Assembly: GCA_963851245.1 (NCBI GenBank)
Contig: CAWKOH010000011.1
Coordinates: 169,934 to 233,933 of the forward strand
Direction: 5' to 3'
DNA: 64,000 nucleotides
DNA from: CAWKOH01 sp963851245
GTDB lineage: Bacteria > Actinomycetota > Acidimicrobiia > Acidimicrobiales > Palsa-688
Positions 51,579 through 60,756 of the stretch are shown here, one piece after another. A program made the translations under genes and the position numbers. The notes under the pieces were generated by a model, which saw only the letters and a list, made by a program, of their open reading frames with translations, searched no databases and had not been told where the DNA came from. The number at the start of each line of letters is the position of its first letter. The first letter of the stretch is position 1.

Positions 51579-52962
51579 TCATCCCCGGGCGCACGAGGCC
51601 CCCAGTGTCCGCTCGGCGCTGGACCATCCGGGGAGGTCGCCGTCCGGCCAGTAGTCGCCGGTGGTCGGGTCCTGCCGGTAGGAGACCGAGCTCTGGCTTT
51701 CCCTCGGCGATGGCGCTGACCGCGGCGAGGAAGCGGTCGATGTCATCCGGGCGTGGTGTTGATCCCGGCGCTGGCTCGCACCGCGCCGGGCACCCGGGTG
51801 CGGTCACCGGCTTTGACCGAACGGCGGTAGGCGGCGATCTCCTGGCTGTTCAGTCCGAGGAGGCGCATCAGGTACGGATGGGCGCAGAAACAGCCGTGGC
51901 GTACTCCTATGCCGTGCTCGGCGCTCAGTCGGGCGGCCGCCAGGGCGTGGGGTACACCGTCGATGGTGAAGGTGGCCAGAGGCAGCGTCGATGTCGTTGG
52001 TGTCGGGTCCGAGCAGCCGTACATTGTCGATGGCCGCCAGCCCGGCTCTTCAGCTGTTCGGCGAGGCGGCGGTCGTGGCTGGTATGGCGGGCCAGCCGAT
52101 GCGCCCGAATTCGTCGATGGCGGCGTGCAAGGCGACGGTACCCAGGACGTTGGGGGAGCCGGCTTCTTCCCGTTCGGGCGGGTCGGTCCAGGCCACCTCG
52201 TCGAGATCGACCAGATCGACCGCGCCTCCGCCGGCGAGGAAGGGGTCGCCGTCGGCGAAGCTGGAGCGCGGCCCGATGAGTATCCCCGCCCCGAAGGGGG
52301 CGTACATCTTGTGGCCGCTCCAAGCCAGGTAATCGGCGCCGGCGGGAAGCGGATGGTGGGCGGCCAGCTGGGCGGCGTCCACCAGGCACCGGTACGTCCC
52401 GCTTGGTGAGCGGCCGAGATGATCTCCTCGATCGGGGGCATCCAACCCGACACGTTCGACCCGCCGGTCAGCGCCAGCAGACGCGGCCCGGGGCCCGTCG
52501 GCCAGCGCGTCGACCACCGCGTCGGCGCTGAAGGTCCCGTCGCGGTCGCATTCGACGAACCGGCGACGGCACACCCGGGCCCAGGGAAGCAGGTTGGCGT
52601 GATGCTCGACGACGGTGGTGACCACCACATCGTCGGGTTCGAGGCGCAGGCGATAGGCCAGGTGGTTGATGGCCTCGGTGGTGTTACGGCAGATCACAGC
52701 GATGTCGTCACCGTCAGGGTCCCGGCCGGCGAAGGCCAGGGCGGACCGCCGGGCTTGCTCGTAGGCCGCAGTGGCCTGGCGGGACTTGTACCCCGCTCCT
52801 CGGTGGACGCTGGAGTACCACGGCAGGAAGTCGTGCACCGCCTCGGCCACCACCGGTAAGGCGTTGGTCGACGCCGCCGAGTCCAGGTTCAGATACGGGT
52901 CGCTCTCGGCCGTCGACGCAGGGCACCGTCAGCCCGTCTCCGACAAGCGCGAGCGGTGGCAC
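51579..52962 (-). CDS. Class V aminotransferase, cysteine-desulfurase-like, frame-disrupted
   Basis: PLP enzyme of the SufS/IscS-related class. In order: YLNLDSAASTNALPVVAEAV (in shifted frame near 52870), YSSVHRGAGYKSRQATAAYE, VICRNTTEAINHLAYRL, VVEHHANLLPW, the Schiff-base Lys in LAWSGHKMYAPFGAG, and the C-terminal GVRHGCFCAHPYLMRLLG, where the Cys pair sits at the position of the desulfurase catalytic Cys loop. Breaks lie near 52410-52480, 52080 and 51700. Likely start GTG 52962 and end 51579. A source of persulfide sulfur for the neighbouring relay proteins is a reasonable inference. Confidence 0.78.
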
Positions 52963-52989
52963 AGCGCCGCTTCTGGTTCGACGGGGACG

Positions 52990-53404
52990 TCACGGCCGGA
53001 CCGCCCGCACCAGGGCATCGATCGCCCATTTCTCGCCGCTGTCGGTCTGCACGGCGCGGCGCACCTGCCCCGCCTTGACGATTCGCAGGCCGGCCAGGTC
53101 GGCCACGACGTCGTCGGCGCTGAAGAGTACCGACGGATCCTGAGGGCCACCGTATCCTTCGGTGAGGTTCTGCGAGTCATGGCCGACGATCGAGGATGGT
53201 GCCGCCGGGCGCCAGTCCGGCGGCCATCGTCCGGTGCAGCCGGCGCCGCAGCTGCACGGGGAGTTGCAGGTAGAAGACGATCACCAGCTCGAACGCTTCC
53301 GCCGCGGGTGACCAATCGGCCAGGTCGGCGTCGATCCAGGTTACGGCCACCTCTCGCTCGTCGGCGATGCGCTGCCCTCTCGGCGGCAGGGCACGTGCTG
53401 GCAT
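52990..53404 (-). pseudogene. Remnant of a SAM methyltransferase (TehB-like), N-terminus missing
   Basis: Minus-strand frames give IADEREVAVTWIDADLADWS, FELVIVFYLQLPVQLRRRLH, MAAGLAPGGTI, then after a break near 53190 GHDSQNLTEGYGGPQDPSVL and EKWAIDALVRAVRP to a TGA at 52990. The last three quarters of a class I methyltransferase are recognisable, but the SAM-binding motif I (DxGxGxG) that should precede it is gone. It lies between arsR and the desulfurase-like gene, same strand. Confidence 0.65.
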
Positions 53405-53426
53405 CTCGGAGATTCCTGGTCCGGGT

Positions 53427-53765
53427 TCAGCCAGCCCGGATGGCCTGGCGCCGATCCAGCTCGTCGCCCATGACCGCCCGCAGCGTGTCGATCGCCTTGA
53501 TCACCCGCCGGTCGCGCAGCGCGTAAATGACCCGGTTGGCCTCGCGCTCAGCGTCGACCAAACCTCGGTCCCTCAGCAAGCCCAGATGCTGAGACGCATT
53601 CGAGGGCGATACCTCGAGCAGCTCGGCTAGCTCGCCGACCGCCCGAGGCCGATCGGCCAGGGCGTAAAGGATCATCAACCGCTTGGGATCCGACAGCGCC
53701 CGGCACACCCCGGCGGTGAGCTCCTCCAACTCCTCCCGCAACCGGACATCGAACCGGTCGGCCAC
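53427..53765 (-). CDS. ArsR-family regulator (first copy)
   Basis: 112 residues from GTG 53765, which has AGGAGG 8 nt upstream. Winged helix: LTAGVCRALSDPKRLMILYA, VGELAELLEVSPSNASQHLG, LLRDRGLVDAEREANRVIYA. No CxC or other metal-binding Cys is visible, so a redox or sulfide signal without those ligands, or another effector, is possible. It is divergent from the DUF302 gene, with 106 bases between the two starts, and leads the methyltransferase remnant and desulfurase-like gene. Confidence 0.88.
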   Translation of the reverse strand: MADRFDVRLREELEELTAGVCRALSDPKRLMILYALADRPRAVGELAELLEVSPSNASQHLGLLRDRGLVDAEREANRVIYALRDRRVIKAIDTLRAVMGDELDRRQAIRAG

Positions 53766-53871
53766 TATGCACCTCCTAATCTGAAGGCTCCAACTATATG
53801 CGAAACTGCGCATGTTGGGAACAACTCAGGGTGCCGTTATGTTCCTCCAGGACGAGAGGAAGGAGCAGCAC

Positions 53872-54270
53872 ATGGAATTTTGCAAGACGGTGAGGTTGCC
53901 GGTTGGGTTCGCCGAGGCGGTACCGAAGGTGAAGAAGGCGTTTGCCGGCCAGGGGTTTGGGACCTTGACCGAGATCGACGTGAAGGCGACCCTCGAGACG
54001 ACGAGCTCGGGGCCGACATGGAGCCCTACGTGATCCTCGGCGCCTGTAACCCACAGCTGGCTCATCGGGCGTTGGATGTGACCCGGGACATCGGTCTGTT
54101 GCTGCCCTGCAACGTTGTGGTGCGTAGCGACGGAGAGGGCGTCATCGTCCAAGCCCTCGACCCGGCCGTCATCTCCTCGGTGCCGGGCGACCCCGCCCTC
54201 CAGCCCATCGCCGAGGAAGCCGGACGGCGTATCGACGCCGCCCTCGAATCATTGGGGGACGGAGCGGTGA
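53872..54270 (+). CDS. DUF302 family protein, frame-disrupted
   Basis: About 130 residues, ATG 53872 after AAGGAG. Blocks: FCKTVRLPVGFAEAVPKVKK, FGTLTEIDVKATL, then after a break near 54000 MEPYVILGACNPQLAHRALD, IGLLLPCNVVVRSDGEGVIV, QALDPAVISS. DUF302 proteins are common in sulfide- and redox-related gene sets and have the conserved CN. The C-terminus overlaps the GTG of the thioredoxin gene by 4 bases (GTGA at 54267). Function unknown. Confidence 0.8.
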
Positions 54271-54703
54271 CCGCCCAGGTAGTCGCCTGCCCTTCCTGCG
54301 GCGTGCGCAATCGGGTACCAGCGGTCGCCGTCGGGGCTGCCCCGCTGCGCAGCGTGCCACCGCGACCTGCCCTGGCTGGTCGAAGCCAGCCAAGCGGACT
54401 TCGACCGAGTGATCGACAGCAGCGTTCCCGTGCTGATCGACTTGTGGGCACCGTGGTGCGGCCCGTGCCGGATGGTCAGCCCTGCCGTCGAGCGGGCCGC
54501 CGACGACTTCGCCGGGCAGATCAAAATCGTGAAGGTCAACGTCGATCATGCACCCGGCGTATCGGCACGCTTCGGAGTGCAGGGCATACCCACGCTGCTG
54601 ATCCTCCAGCCACGGCCAGGTCATCGCTCGGCAGGTCGGAGCCCTGCCGGAAACCCAACTTCTCAGATGGATCCGCGGCTCCATTGACGCCCCGGCGGCT
54701 TAG
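54267..54703 (+). CDS. Thioredoxin 2-like protein with N-terminal zinc ribbon, frame-disrupted
   Basis: About 145 residues. GTG 54267 gives VTAQVVACPSCGVRNRVPAV, the first half of a CxxC...CxxC zinc ribbon as in E. coli TrxC. After a break near 54345 the thioredoxin fold follows: DFDRVIDSSVPVLIDLWAPW with active site WCGPCRM, and FGVQGIPTLLIL with the cis-Pro. A second break near 54610 precedes RQVGALPETQLLRWIRGSID and TAG at 54701. It is probably the reductant for persulfides in this island (inference). Confidence 0.85.
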
Positions 54704-54854
54704 TCTTAGTCGACATTGCCCTAAAGCCCTGAACGTCCGGCCGGTCCTCCGCGTCTGTGCGATATCTCTCTGGGCCGCCGCGGCCACGAGTCGTTCCCCG
54801 GGGACTAGCCGTTATGGGGCCTTTCGGCTCTAGCCGCGATGGCGCACCGAGGCG

Positions 54855-56019
54855 ATGCTGGCTGGTGTGGTTAAGCAGATCGTGGTTGTCGGCGCCGGGA
54901 CGGGTGGGACCCTGGCCGCCAATCGGCTTGCGGAGGTCGCTCCCGGCTGAAGACGTCGAAGTTGTTGTCGTCGACAAAGACGACCGTCACATCTATCAGC
55001 CCGGTCTGCTGTTCGTGCCATTCGGCCTGGCCCGGCCGGCAGGCCTGGTCCGCTCCAGGGCCGCGCACATCTCCGCGGGTATCAGTTACTGCCAGGCCCA
55101 GGTGGACTGGGTCGACGTAGAGCGGAACTCGGTAGTCCTGGCTGATGGTTCCATGATCAGCTTCGACGTGTTGGTGGTTGCCTCCGGAGCGGTGCTGCGA
55201 CCGGAGGAGACCGAAGGTCTGGCTGCCGCGCTGGGGACAGGGCGGGTGCACAGCTTCTATGACCTGGCTGGCGCGGCCCGCCTGGGGGCCGCCTTGGCCG
55301 CCTTCGAGGGAGGCCGGTTGGCCATCAACGTCGTCGACATGCCGATCAAATGCCCGGTGGCGCCGGTCGAGTTCGCCTTTCTGGCCGATTGGTTCTTCAC
55401 CAAGCGGGGCCTGAGGCACAAGGTGGAGATTACTTTCGTGACTCCGCTCGACGGAGTGTTCACCAAAGCGGTGTGCAACCGGGAACTGTCGGGCCTGCTG
55501 GACACCAAAGGGATCGAGGTGGTGAGCGAGTTCAACACCGGCGAGGTGGACGCCGAGGGCGGACGCTTGGTGTCCTTCGACGGCCGGGAGGTCGGCTTCG
55601 ACTTGTCAGTAGTGGTGCCGTTGCACGGTGGCGCCGGTTTCGTCGAGCGCTCGAGCGGGTTGGGCAGCGAGCTGGGTTTCGTGCCAGTCGATCCAGCGAC
55701 TTTGCAGGCGAAAGTGGCGCCCAACGTCTTCGTGATCGGAGACGCCGCCGACCTGGCGGTATCCAAGGCCGGTTCGGTCGCCCACTTCCAGGGTCCGGTA
55801 CTGGAACGGAATGTCACGAGGTTTTTGGCCGGCGAGCCGCTCGACGGGGTCTTCGACGGCCACACCAACTGCTTCATCGAGTCCGGATTCGGCAAAGCGC
55901 TGTTGATCGACTACAACTCCGACATCGAGCCGATGCCCGGCCGCTACCCGGGCAGGCTCGGGCTGCCACTGCTGCGGGAATCCCGACTCAACCATCTGGG
56001 CAAGCTGGCGTTCGGCTAG
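54855..56019 (+). CDS. sqr: Sulfide:quinone-reductase-like FAD oxidoreductase, in-frame amber near C-terminus
   Basis: Flavoprotein of the SQR/NDH-2 superfamily that would oxidise sulfide or persulfide and pass electrons to quinone at the membrane. ATG 54855 gives KQIVVVGAGTGGTLAAN (FAD Rossmann GxGxxG). A break near 54935 leads to EVVVVDKDDRHIYQPGLLFV, then VVDMPIKCPVAPVEFAFLAD with the SQR-type Cys, and NVFVIGDAADLAVSKAGSVA (second FAD motif). The end should read LAFxWxYWHVLL; here it is LAFG-TAG-AYWHVLLAGREM, in frame to a TGA at 56122. The TAG (56017-56019) sits where the family has Trp, one base from TGG, so it is a point nonsense change or an error. Confidence 0.85.
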
Positions 56020-56138
56020 GCGTACTGGCATGTCCTGCTGGCCGGCCGGGAGATGCCCGGCATCAGCTCGGCGATGCCCACCGCCGGCAAACAACTCGAC
56101 GCCGCCCGGACCGCGCCGAACTGAAAGGAGCCCGAGCG

Positions 56139-56457
56139 ATGCCAACCAAGACCTACGCAGGGACCGAGGTCAGCGTAGACGAGCAGGGCTTCTTCGCCAA
56201 CCCGTCGCAGTGGCGCGAGGCGATGGCCCCCGAGATCGCCCGCCAGGAAGGCATCACCGAGTCTGACCGACCGGCACTGGCAGGTCATCAAGTTCATGCG
56301 CCACGAATACGACGAGAAAGGCAGCGGACCGACCGTAAGAGTGCTGGGAAAGACCTCCGGCGTGCCTATTAAAGAGCTCTACCAGCTGTTCCCCAAAGGC
56401 CCGGCCAAGCTGGCCGCCAAGATCGCCGGCATCCCCAAACCCCGAGGCTGCATCTAG
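56139..56457 (+). CDS. TusE/DsrC-family sulfur-carrier protein, frame-disrupted
   Basis: About 105 residues, ATG 56139 behind GAAAGGAG. Blocks: VDEQGFFANPSQWREAMAPE, IARQEGIT, then after a break near 56262 HWQVIKFMRHEYDEKGSGPT, VRVLGKTSGVPIKELYQLFP, KGPAKLAAKIAGIPKPRGCI. The penultimate Cys (PRGCI), which carries the persulfide, is present. The second Cys found in true DsrC (here KLAAKI, Ala in its place) is absent, so it is the single-Cys TusE-like type. It lies between the SQR-like and DsrE2-like genes and should relay sulfur between them and an acceptor. Confidence 0.88.
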
Positions 56458-56479
56458 CCCGCACCAGAAGGAGGACCTC

Positions 56480-56948
56480 ATGTCCGCGACGGTCGAAAAG
56501 GTGTCCATCATCATTTCCAAAGGATCCCTGGACGGCGTCTACCCCGGCCTGATCATGGCCAACGGGGCCCGGGCCGAGGGCATCGAGGCCAACTTGTTCT
56601 TCACCTTCTTCGGCTTAGACGCCATCCACAAGGCCCGCCACGAGCAGATCAAGCTGGCCACCGTCGGCAACCCCGGCCTGCACTTCGCCACCATGCTCGG
56701 CGGACTGCCCGGGGTGTCATCGGTGATGACCCACTACATGACGCAAAAGATGGAAAAGCTCGACATCCCCTCCATCCCCGAGTTCATCGAGATGATCGCC
56801 GACACCGGCGCCGGCCTCTACGCCTGCAAAGCGTCGGCCGATCTTTTCGGCCTGGAGAAGAACGACTTCATACCCCAGGTGGCCGACATCATCACCGTCG
56901 GGCGAGTTCTACGAGAAGGCCGCTGGCGGCCACATCATCTTCACCTGA
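56480..56948 (+). CDS. DsrE2-like sulfur-transfer protein, frame-disrupted near the end
   Basis: About 155 residues, ATG 56480 after AGGAGG. DsrE/DsrF/DrsH-like fold: VEKVSIIISKGSLDGVYPGL, IMANGARAEGIEANLFFTFF, then SIPEFIEMIADTGAGLYACK with the conserved persulfide-carrying Cys. A break near 56900 is followed by GEFYEKAAGGHIIFT and TGA 56946. DsrE2 proteins bind and transfer sulfane sulfur between DsrC/TusA partners and oxidising complexes. Directly downstream of the DsrC-like gene with 22 bases between. Confidence 0.85.
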
Positions 56949-56969
56949 CGCATCACTGCAAGGAGGCCC

Positions 56970-57499
56970 ATGTCCGAGATACCGTTGAGGAGTTCCAAGT
57001 GGCGCTGGTCCGGCATGCGTCGGCTCACGGCGAGGTGTTACCCAGCGCCTTGGGTCTGATGGACGCCGAATGCCATCCACCGGGCGGGTGTGGGAGGTGG
57101 CCCGGCTGGTCATGGCCGACCAGGAGCAGATGCGTTACCTGTCGGGCGGCAACCGGGTTGACAAAGTAGCCGACGCCGTGGGCCGCTGGGCCGCGTCGAA
57201 ACTGTCGCTCGAGCAGATCAAGTCGTCATCGAAGCGGGCGGCTACGATCCCGATCCGTTCGAGCCGCTAGCATCACAGGGCGCCTCCGGCAAGTGCTAAA
57301 CGAAGGCGACGCCACCCGGATCATCCACGGTGAGCGGGCCGGTTCGTGGATCAGCGATCAGATGGCCCTGACCGCCGACAACGAGATCGTCTCCAAGGTC
57401 CTCCAGCCATCAACCCTGCCGCCATCTGACGCGGACGCTAAGCCGCAGCGCGCGTCGGTCTCTTCCGAGCGAGCCGAACGCGAGGATCTCCCGGATTAG
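56970..57499 (+). CDS. Unrecognised protein in the sulfur island, reconstructed across frames
   Basis: ATG 56970 has an AAGGAGG ribosome-binding site. Combining frames gives about 175 residues: VEEFQVALVRHASAHGEVLP, SALGLMDAEC, TGRVWEVARLVMADQEQMRY, LSGGNRVDKVADAVGRWAAS, LSLEQIK-VIEAGGYDPDPFE (after a break near 57228), RLRQVLNEGDATRIIHGERA, GSWISDQMALTADNEIVSKV, then a polar tail ending at 57499. Breaks also near 57000, 57065 and 57290. The pieces fit one continuous helical protein with no signal or membrane segment. I match no family. Its place after dsrE2 with close spacing suggests it belongs to the same pathway. Confidence 0.55.
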
Positions 57500-57527
57500 T
57501 GCGCCCGCCATGCTCTTGCTCTAACTG

Positions 57528-57569
57528 TTACAACGTCACAGTTGTAAAGCTGTCAAGTTGTGGTATCGT
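57528..57569 (+). promoter_or_regulatory. arsR promoter with ArsR-type operator
   Basis: TTACAAC (57528-57534) and GTTGTAA (57541-57547) form a perfect 7-base inverted repeat with 6-base centre, the usual ArsR/SmtB operator form. TTGTAA (57542-57547) can serve as -35, 16 bases before TATCGT (57564-57569), which is 6 nt from ATG 57576. The operator overlaps the -35, fitting autorepression. Confidence 0.7.
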
Positions 57570-57575
57570 GTGGGC

Positions 57576-57923
57576 ATGGCCTTACCGTCCCCTCTCCCTG
57601 ATGCTTTGGTGGACCTGATCGCGCACCGCTTCCGGGTGCTGGGCGAGCCGACCCGAGTCCGCCTTCTCGACTCGCTGCGAGATGGACCGGCGAGCGTGTC
57701 CGACCTGCAGGCCGCGACCGGGGCGTCGCAGCAGAACGTGTCCAAGCACCTGGGGATGCTCCTCGAAGCCGGGATGGTCCGCCGGACCAAGGACGGCAAC
57801 CGGGCCTACTACTCGATCGCTGACGACAGCCTCCTCGATCTGTGCGAGCAGGTGTGCGGCAGCGTCCGTCGCCAGGTTGCCGAGCTTGACGCCTTGCTTC
57901 ACATGGAAGGAGCGCCGATCTGA
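57576..57923 (+). CDS. ArsR-family regulator (second copy)
   Basis: 115 residues from ATG 57576; an upstream GTG at 57558 is before the -10 box and unlikely. Winged helix: LIAHRFRVLGEPTRVRLLDS, VSDLQAATGASQQNVSKHLG, MLLEAGMVRRTKDGNRAYYS, then a helix with LCEQVCGSVRRQVAELDALL. The single Cys pair LCEQVC may sense persulfide or sulfide, as in SqrR/BigR-type repressors, which use two Cys; here spacing differs, so this is only a possibility. Overlaps the DUF2892 gene by one base (TGATG). Confidence 0.88.
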   Translation: MALPSPLPDALVDLIAHRFRVLGEPTRVRLLDSLRDGPASVSDLQAATGASQQNVSKHLGMLLEAGMVRRTKDGNRAYYSIADDSLLDLCEQVCGSVRRQVAELDALLHMEGAPI

Positions 57924-58232
57924 TGTGCCACGGGTCAGCGAGGGTCGGTTCGATGGCCGCTCGAGCGGGTCCTGTTCGCCATGGCTGGATCCGTGACGTT
58001 GATCTCGGCCGTCTTGTCTGCCGTGATCTCACCGTGGTTCCTGCTCTTGACGGCCTTCGTGGGCGTCAACCAATGGCTGTACGTCAGTCTCAGGGCCTGC
58101 CCCGCTTCGCTGGTCCTCCAACGGGCGTGCGGCTTGCGGTCTTCGCTCTATCCACCCCCCTTCCCGGTGACCCCCACACCTTCGCCCTCGGCGCCACACG
58201 GTGGCCACCTCTACCGGACGGGCCATTCCTGA
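57923..58232 (+). CDS. DUF2892 (YgaP-type) small membrane protein, frame-disrupted
   Basis: ATG 57923 starts within the arsR stop. After a break near 57955 the frame reads RVLFAMAGSVTLISAVLSAV (using flanking bases) and ISPWFLLLTAFVGVNQWLYV, then ACPASLVLQRACGLR. This is the DUF2892 membrane hairpin that in YgaP is fused to rhodanese, with the conserved CPAS. It is often found with rhodanese and sulfur-transfer genes, matching this setting. The C-terminal tail after CGLR is Pro/Ser-rich and uncertain. Confidence 0.75.
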
Positions 58233-58388
58233 CCGGCTCCGGCCAGGCGCTCAGCCGTCCGGCCCACACCTAAGACTCCTTGTCCCAGTACTGAACTAAC
58301 GCGCCTCTGGAGGGGCGGTCCGCTATGACCACCACTGAGATCCACCCAGTCCGCCGACTAGCCCATCGAGCCCACCCACCAAGGCCTC

Positions 58389-60514
58389 ATGGCCCGGCTC
58401 GGCACCTGGACCGCCACCCACCTGCGGGCGGTCCTGGTGGCCTGGGCGGTCGTGATTCTGGCTTTCGGTTTCTTCGCGCCACGAGTCCAATCTGCACTGG
58501 CCGGGGCCGGCTGGCAGGACTCCACCAGCCAGTCGGTGGCGGCCCGCAACCTGATCCAACGCGACTTCCACGGCCTCGGGGCGAGCGCCCTTCAGGTGGT
58601 CGTGGTCGACCATCGGGCGCCGATCAACTCCGACCCGGCCGCCCAGGCCGTGGTGAACCGGGCGACCGATTTGCTCCGGTCCGATCCGAGAGTCTCCACC
58701 GTCGTCCTGCCCCAGCCCGGGATATCCCTGTCGGCCGACGGGCGGACCGGGATCATAACCGCCGGTGCGGCCGCCGACCCCAACGCCATGGTCAAAGCCG
58801 CCGAGCATCTCGCCGGGCCCATCGGCCGGGCCGGCACTCCTCAGGTCACAGCCACCCTGACCGGTGACAGCGCGCTGTGGGCCAACTTCAACTCGGCCAA
58901 CCACTCGGCCATGATGCGCTCGGAGCTGCTGTCATGGCCGGTGACCATGGCCATACTGGCCATCGCCTTCGGCAGCCTGGTAGCCGCCGGCCTGCCCCTG
59001 ATGCTGACCATGGCCGGCCTTCTGGTCGCCGCCGGCGCCCTGGTGCTGGCCGACAAGGTCGCCCCGGTGTCCATCTGGGCTCTCAACTTCGCCCTCATGT
59101 TCGCCCTCGCCCTGGGCATCGACTACGCCCTGTTCCTGGTGGTCCGCTTCCGTGCCGCCATGCACCGCCGCGGGCGCCGTCCCCGGCGACCGAGCCGTGG
59201 CCGTCGAATCGGTCGCCGAGACCATGGCCACCGCCGGCAAGGCAGTCGCCTTCTCCGCTGTGACCGTCCTGGCCTCGCTGGCCGCGATCCTTCTGGTTCC
59301 CAGCCCGGCGTTCCGGTCCATGGCGCTGGGCATCATGCTCGCCGTCGTCGCGGTCCTGGCCGCCACCTTCACCCTGCTTCCCGCCGTGCTCGGCAAGCTC
59401 GGAACCCGCATCGACTCCGGCAGAATCCGCATTGGCCGGCGGGACCCAGCTGGCCATGCCCCACGGCCACAAGCTGGAGCAGCGCCTCCACGCCTGGGGA
59501 CGGGCCGTGTGGCGCCATCCGCTTCCCGCCGGGTTGGCCGCCCTGGTGGTACTCGGCCTGGCCGCCGCACCCGTCATCGGGCTGCGCACCTCCATGCCGT
59601 CGATCACGATCATGCCCTCCTCGGCCAACGCCAGGGTGGGCTACACCCAGGTCATCCAGGCCTTCGGGCCCGGCGCCCCGGGCACCCTCCAAGTGGTCGT
59701 CCCGGCCGATCGGCAGCAGGCAGCCGTGGCCGCCCTAGGCCGCACGGCCGGGGTGGCCGCCGTCCTTCCTGGGCCATCCTCGAACGGCTGGGTGCTGGAT
59801 CAGGTCGTGCCGACCACCGGGCCCTCCACCTCCGCTACAGGGGCCACCATCGACCGCATCCGCCACGCCCTCCCCGACAGCCTGGTCGGCGGCGCCGCGG
59901 CGGAGAACCACGACCTGCAGCAAGCCCTGGCCAGCCGCACGCCGCTGGTCTTCGGCGTCCTCGCGGTCACGGGATTTGTATTGCTGCTCATCGCCCTCGG
60001 CGCCCCCCTCCTCGCCGCTGCCGGCGTGATCGTGACCGGCCTGTCGGTCGCCGGAGCGTTCGGCATCGCCCGGCTCATCTTCCAGGACGGGCACCTCTCC
60101 GGCCTCCTCAACTTCACCCCCCAAGGCTTCGTCGACGCCTGGGGACCCTTGTTCTTCGGCGCCATGGTCTTCGGCGTGGCCATGGACTACACCCTCTTCC
60201 TGCTCTCCGCAGCCAAGGAACGCTTCGAGACCCACCCCGATCCCGAACACGCCATGGTCGGCTCGGTTGGCACCTCCGGCCGGGTGGTGCTCTCCGCCGC
60301 CGCCGTCATGATCGCCGTGTTCCTGACCTTCGCCCTCTCCGGGCCGCTGGCCCCCAAGGAAATGGGGGTCATCCTGGCCGTGGCCGTCGCCCTCGACGCA
60401 CTCGTCGTTCGTCTGGTCCTGCTCCCGGTGTTGCTGCGCTTGGGCCGCCACCACATCTGGCACCGGCCGGCATGGCTGGACCGCGTCATCCCTCACGTCC
60501 GCTTCTCCCACTGA
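58389..60514 (+). CDS. MMPL-family transporter, frame-disrupted
   Basis: About 700 residues in three frames joined near 59165 and 59440. ATG 58389 gives MARLGTWTATHLRAVLVAWA; ATG 58325 with SD GGAGGGG and another break is the alternative. Duplicated layout: a first helix, an external loop, then five or six helices, twice. Family motifs: ALALGIDYALFLVVRFRAAM and, in the second half, GVAMDYTLFLLSAAKERFET, both with GxxxDY proton-relay residues. MMPL pumps export lipids or drugs. No sulfur substrate is known for the family, so its place in the island may be incidental or protective. Confidence 0.85.
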
Positions 60515-60756
60515 TCCCGACGGCGACGTGATTGCGGCCCTACCGAGCACCCCATGTGTGCGGCCGCCGTCTGGCCGAGCAGGCTAGCGACGATCCCAGC
60601 GGCCAAGCGAGCCCGGGTCACAACTGTTGCCCTCCGCAGCCCGAGCCTCGCCATTGCGCTATCGCCGCCTGTTTAGACCTACGGGCACGGGTATCTAGGC
60701 GGAGCAGCCCGACTCGGCGCCAGCCGATTACCGGTGAAGCCTCCTCGAGCGGTGGT

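Noticed and set aside
53766..53871. Operator palindrome between the first arsR and DUF302
   Set aside because: CCAAC and GTTGG arms exist but need a 3-base gap to align the inner bases; too weak to call.
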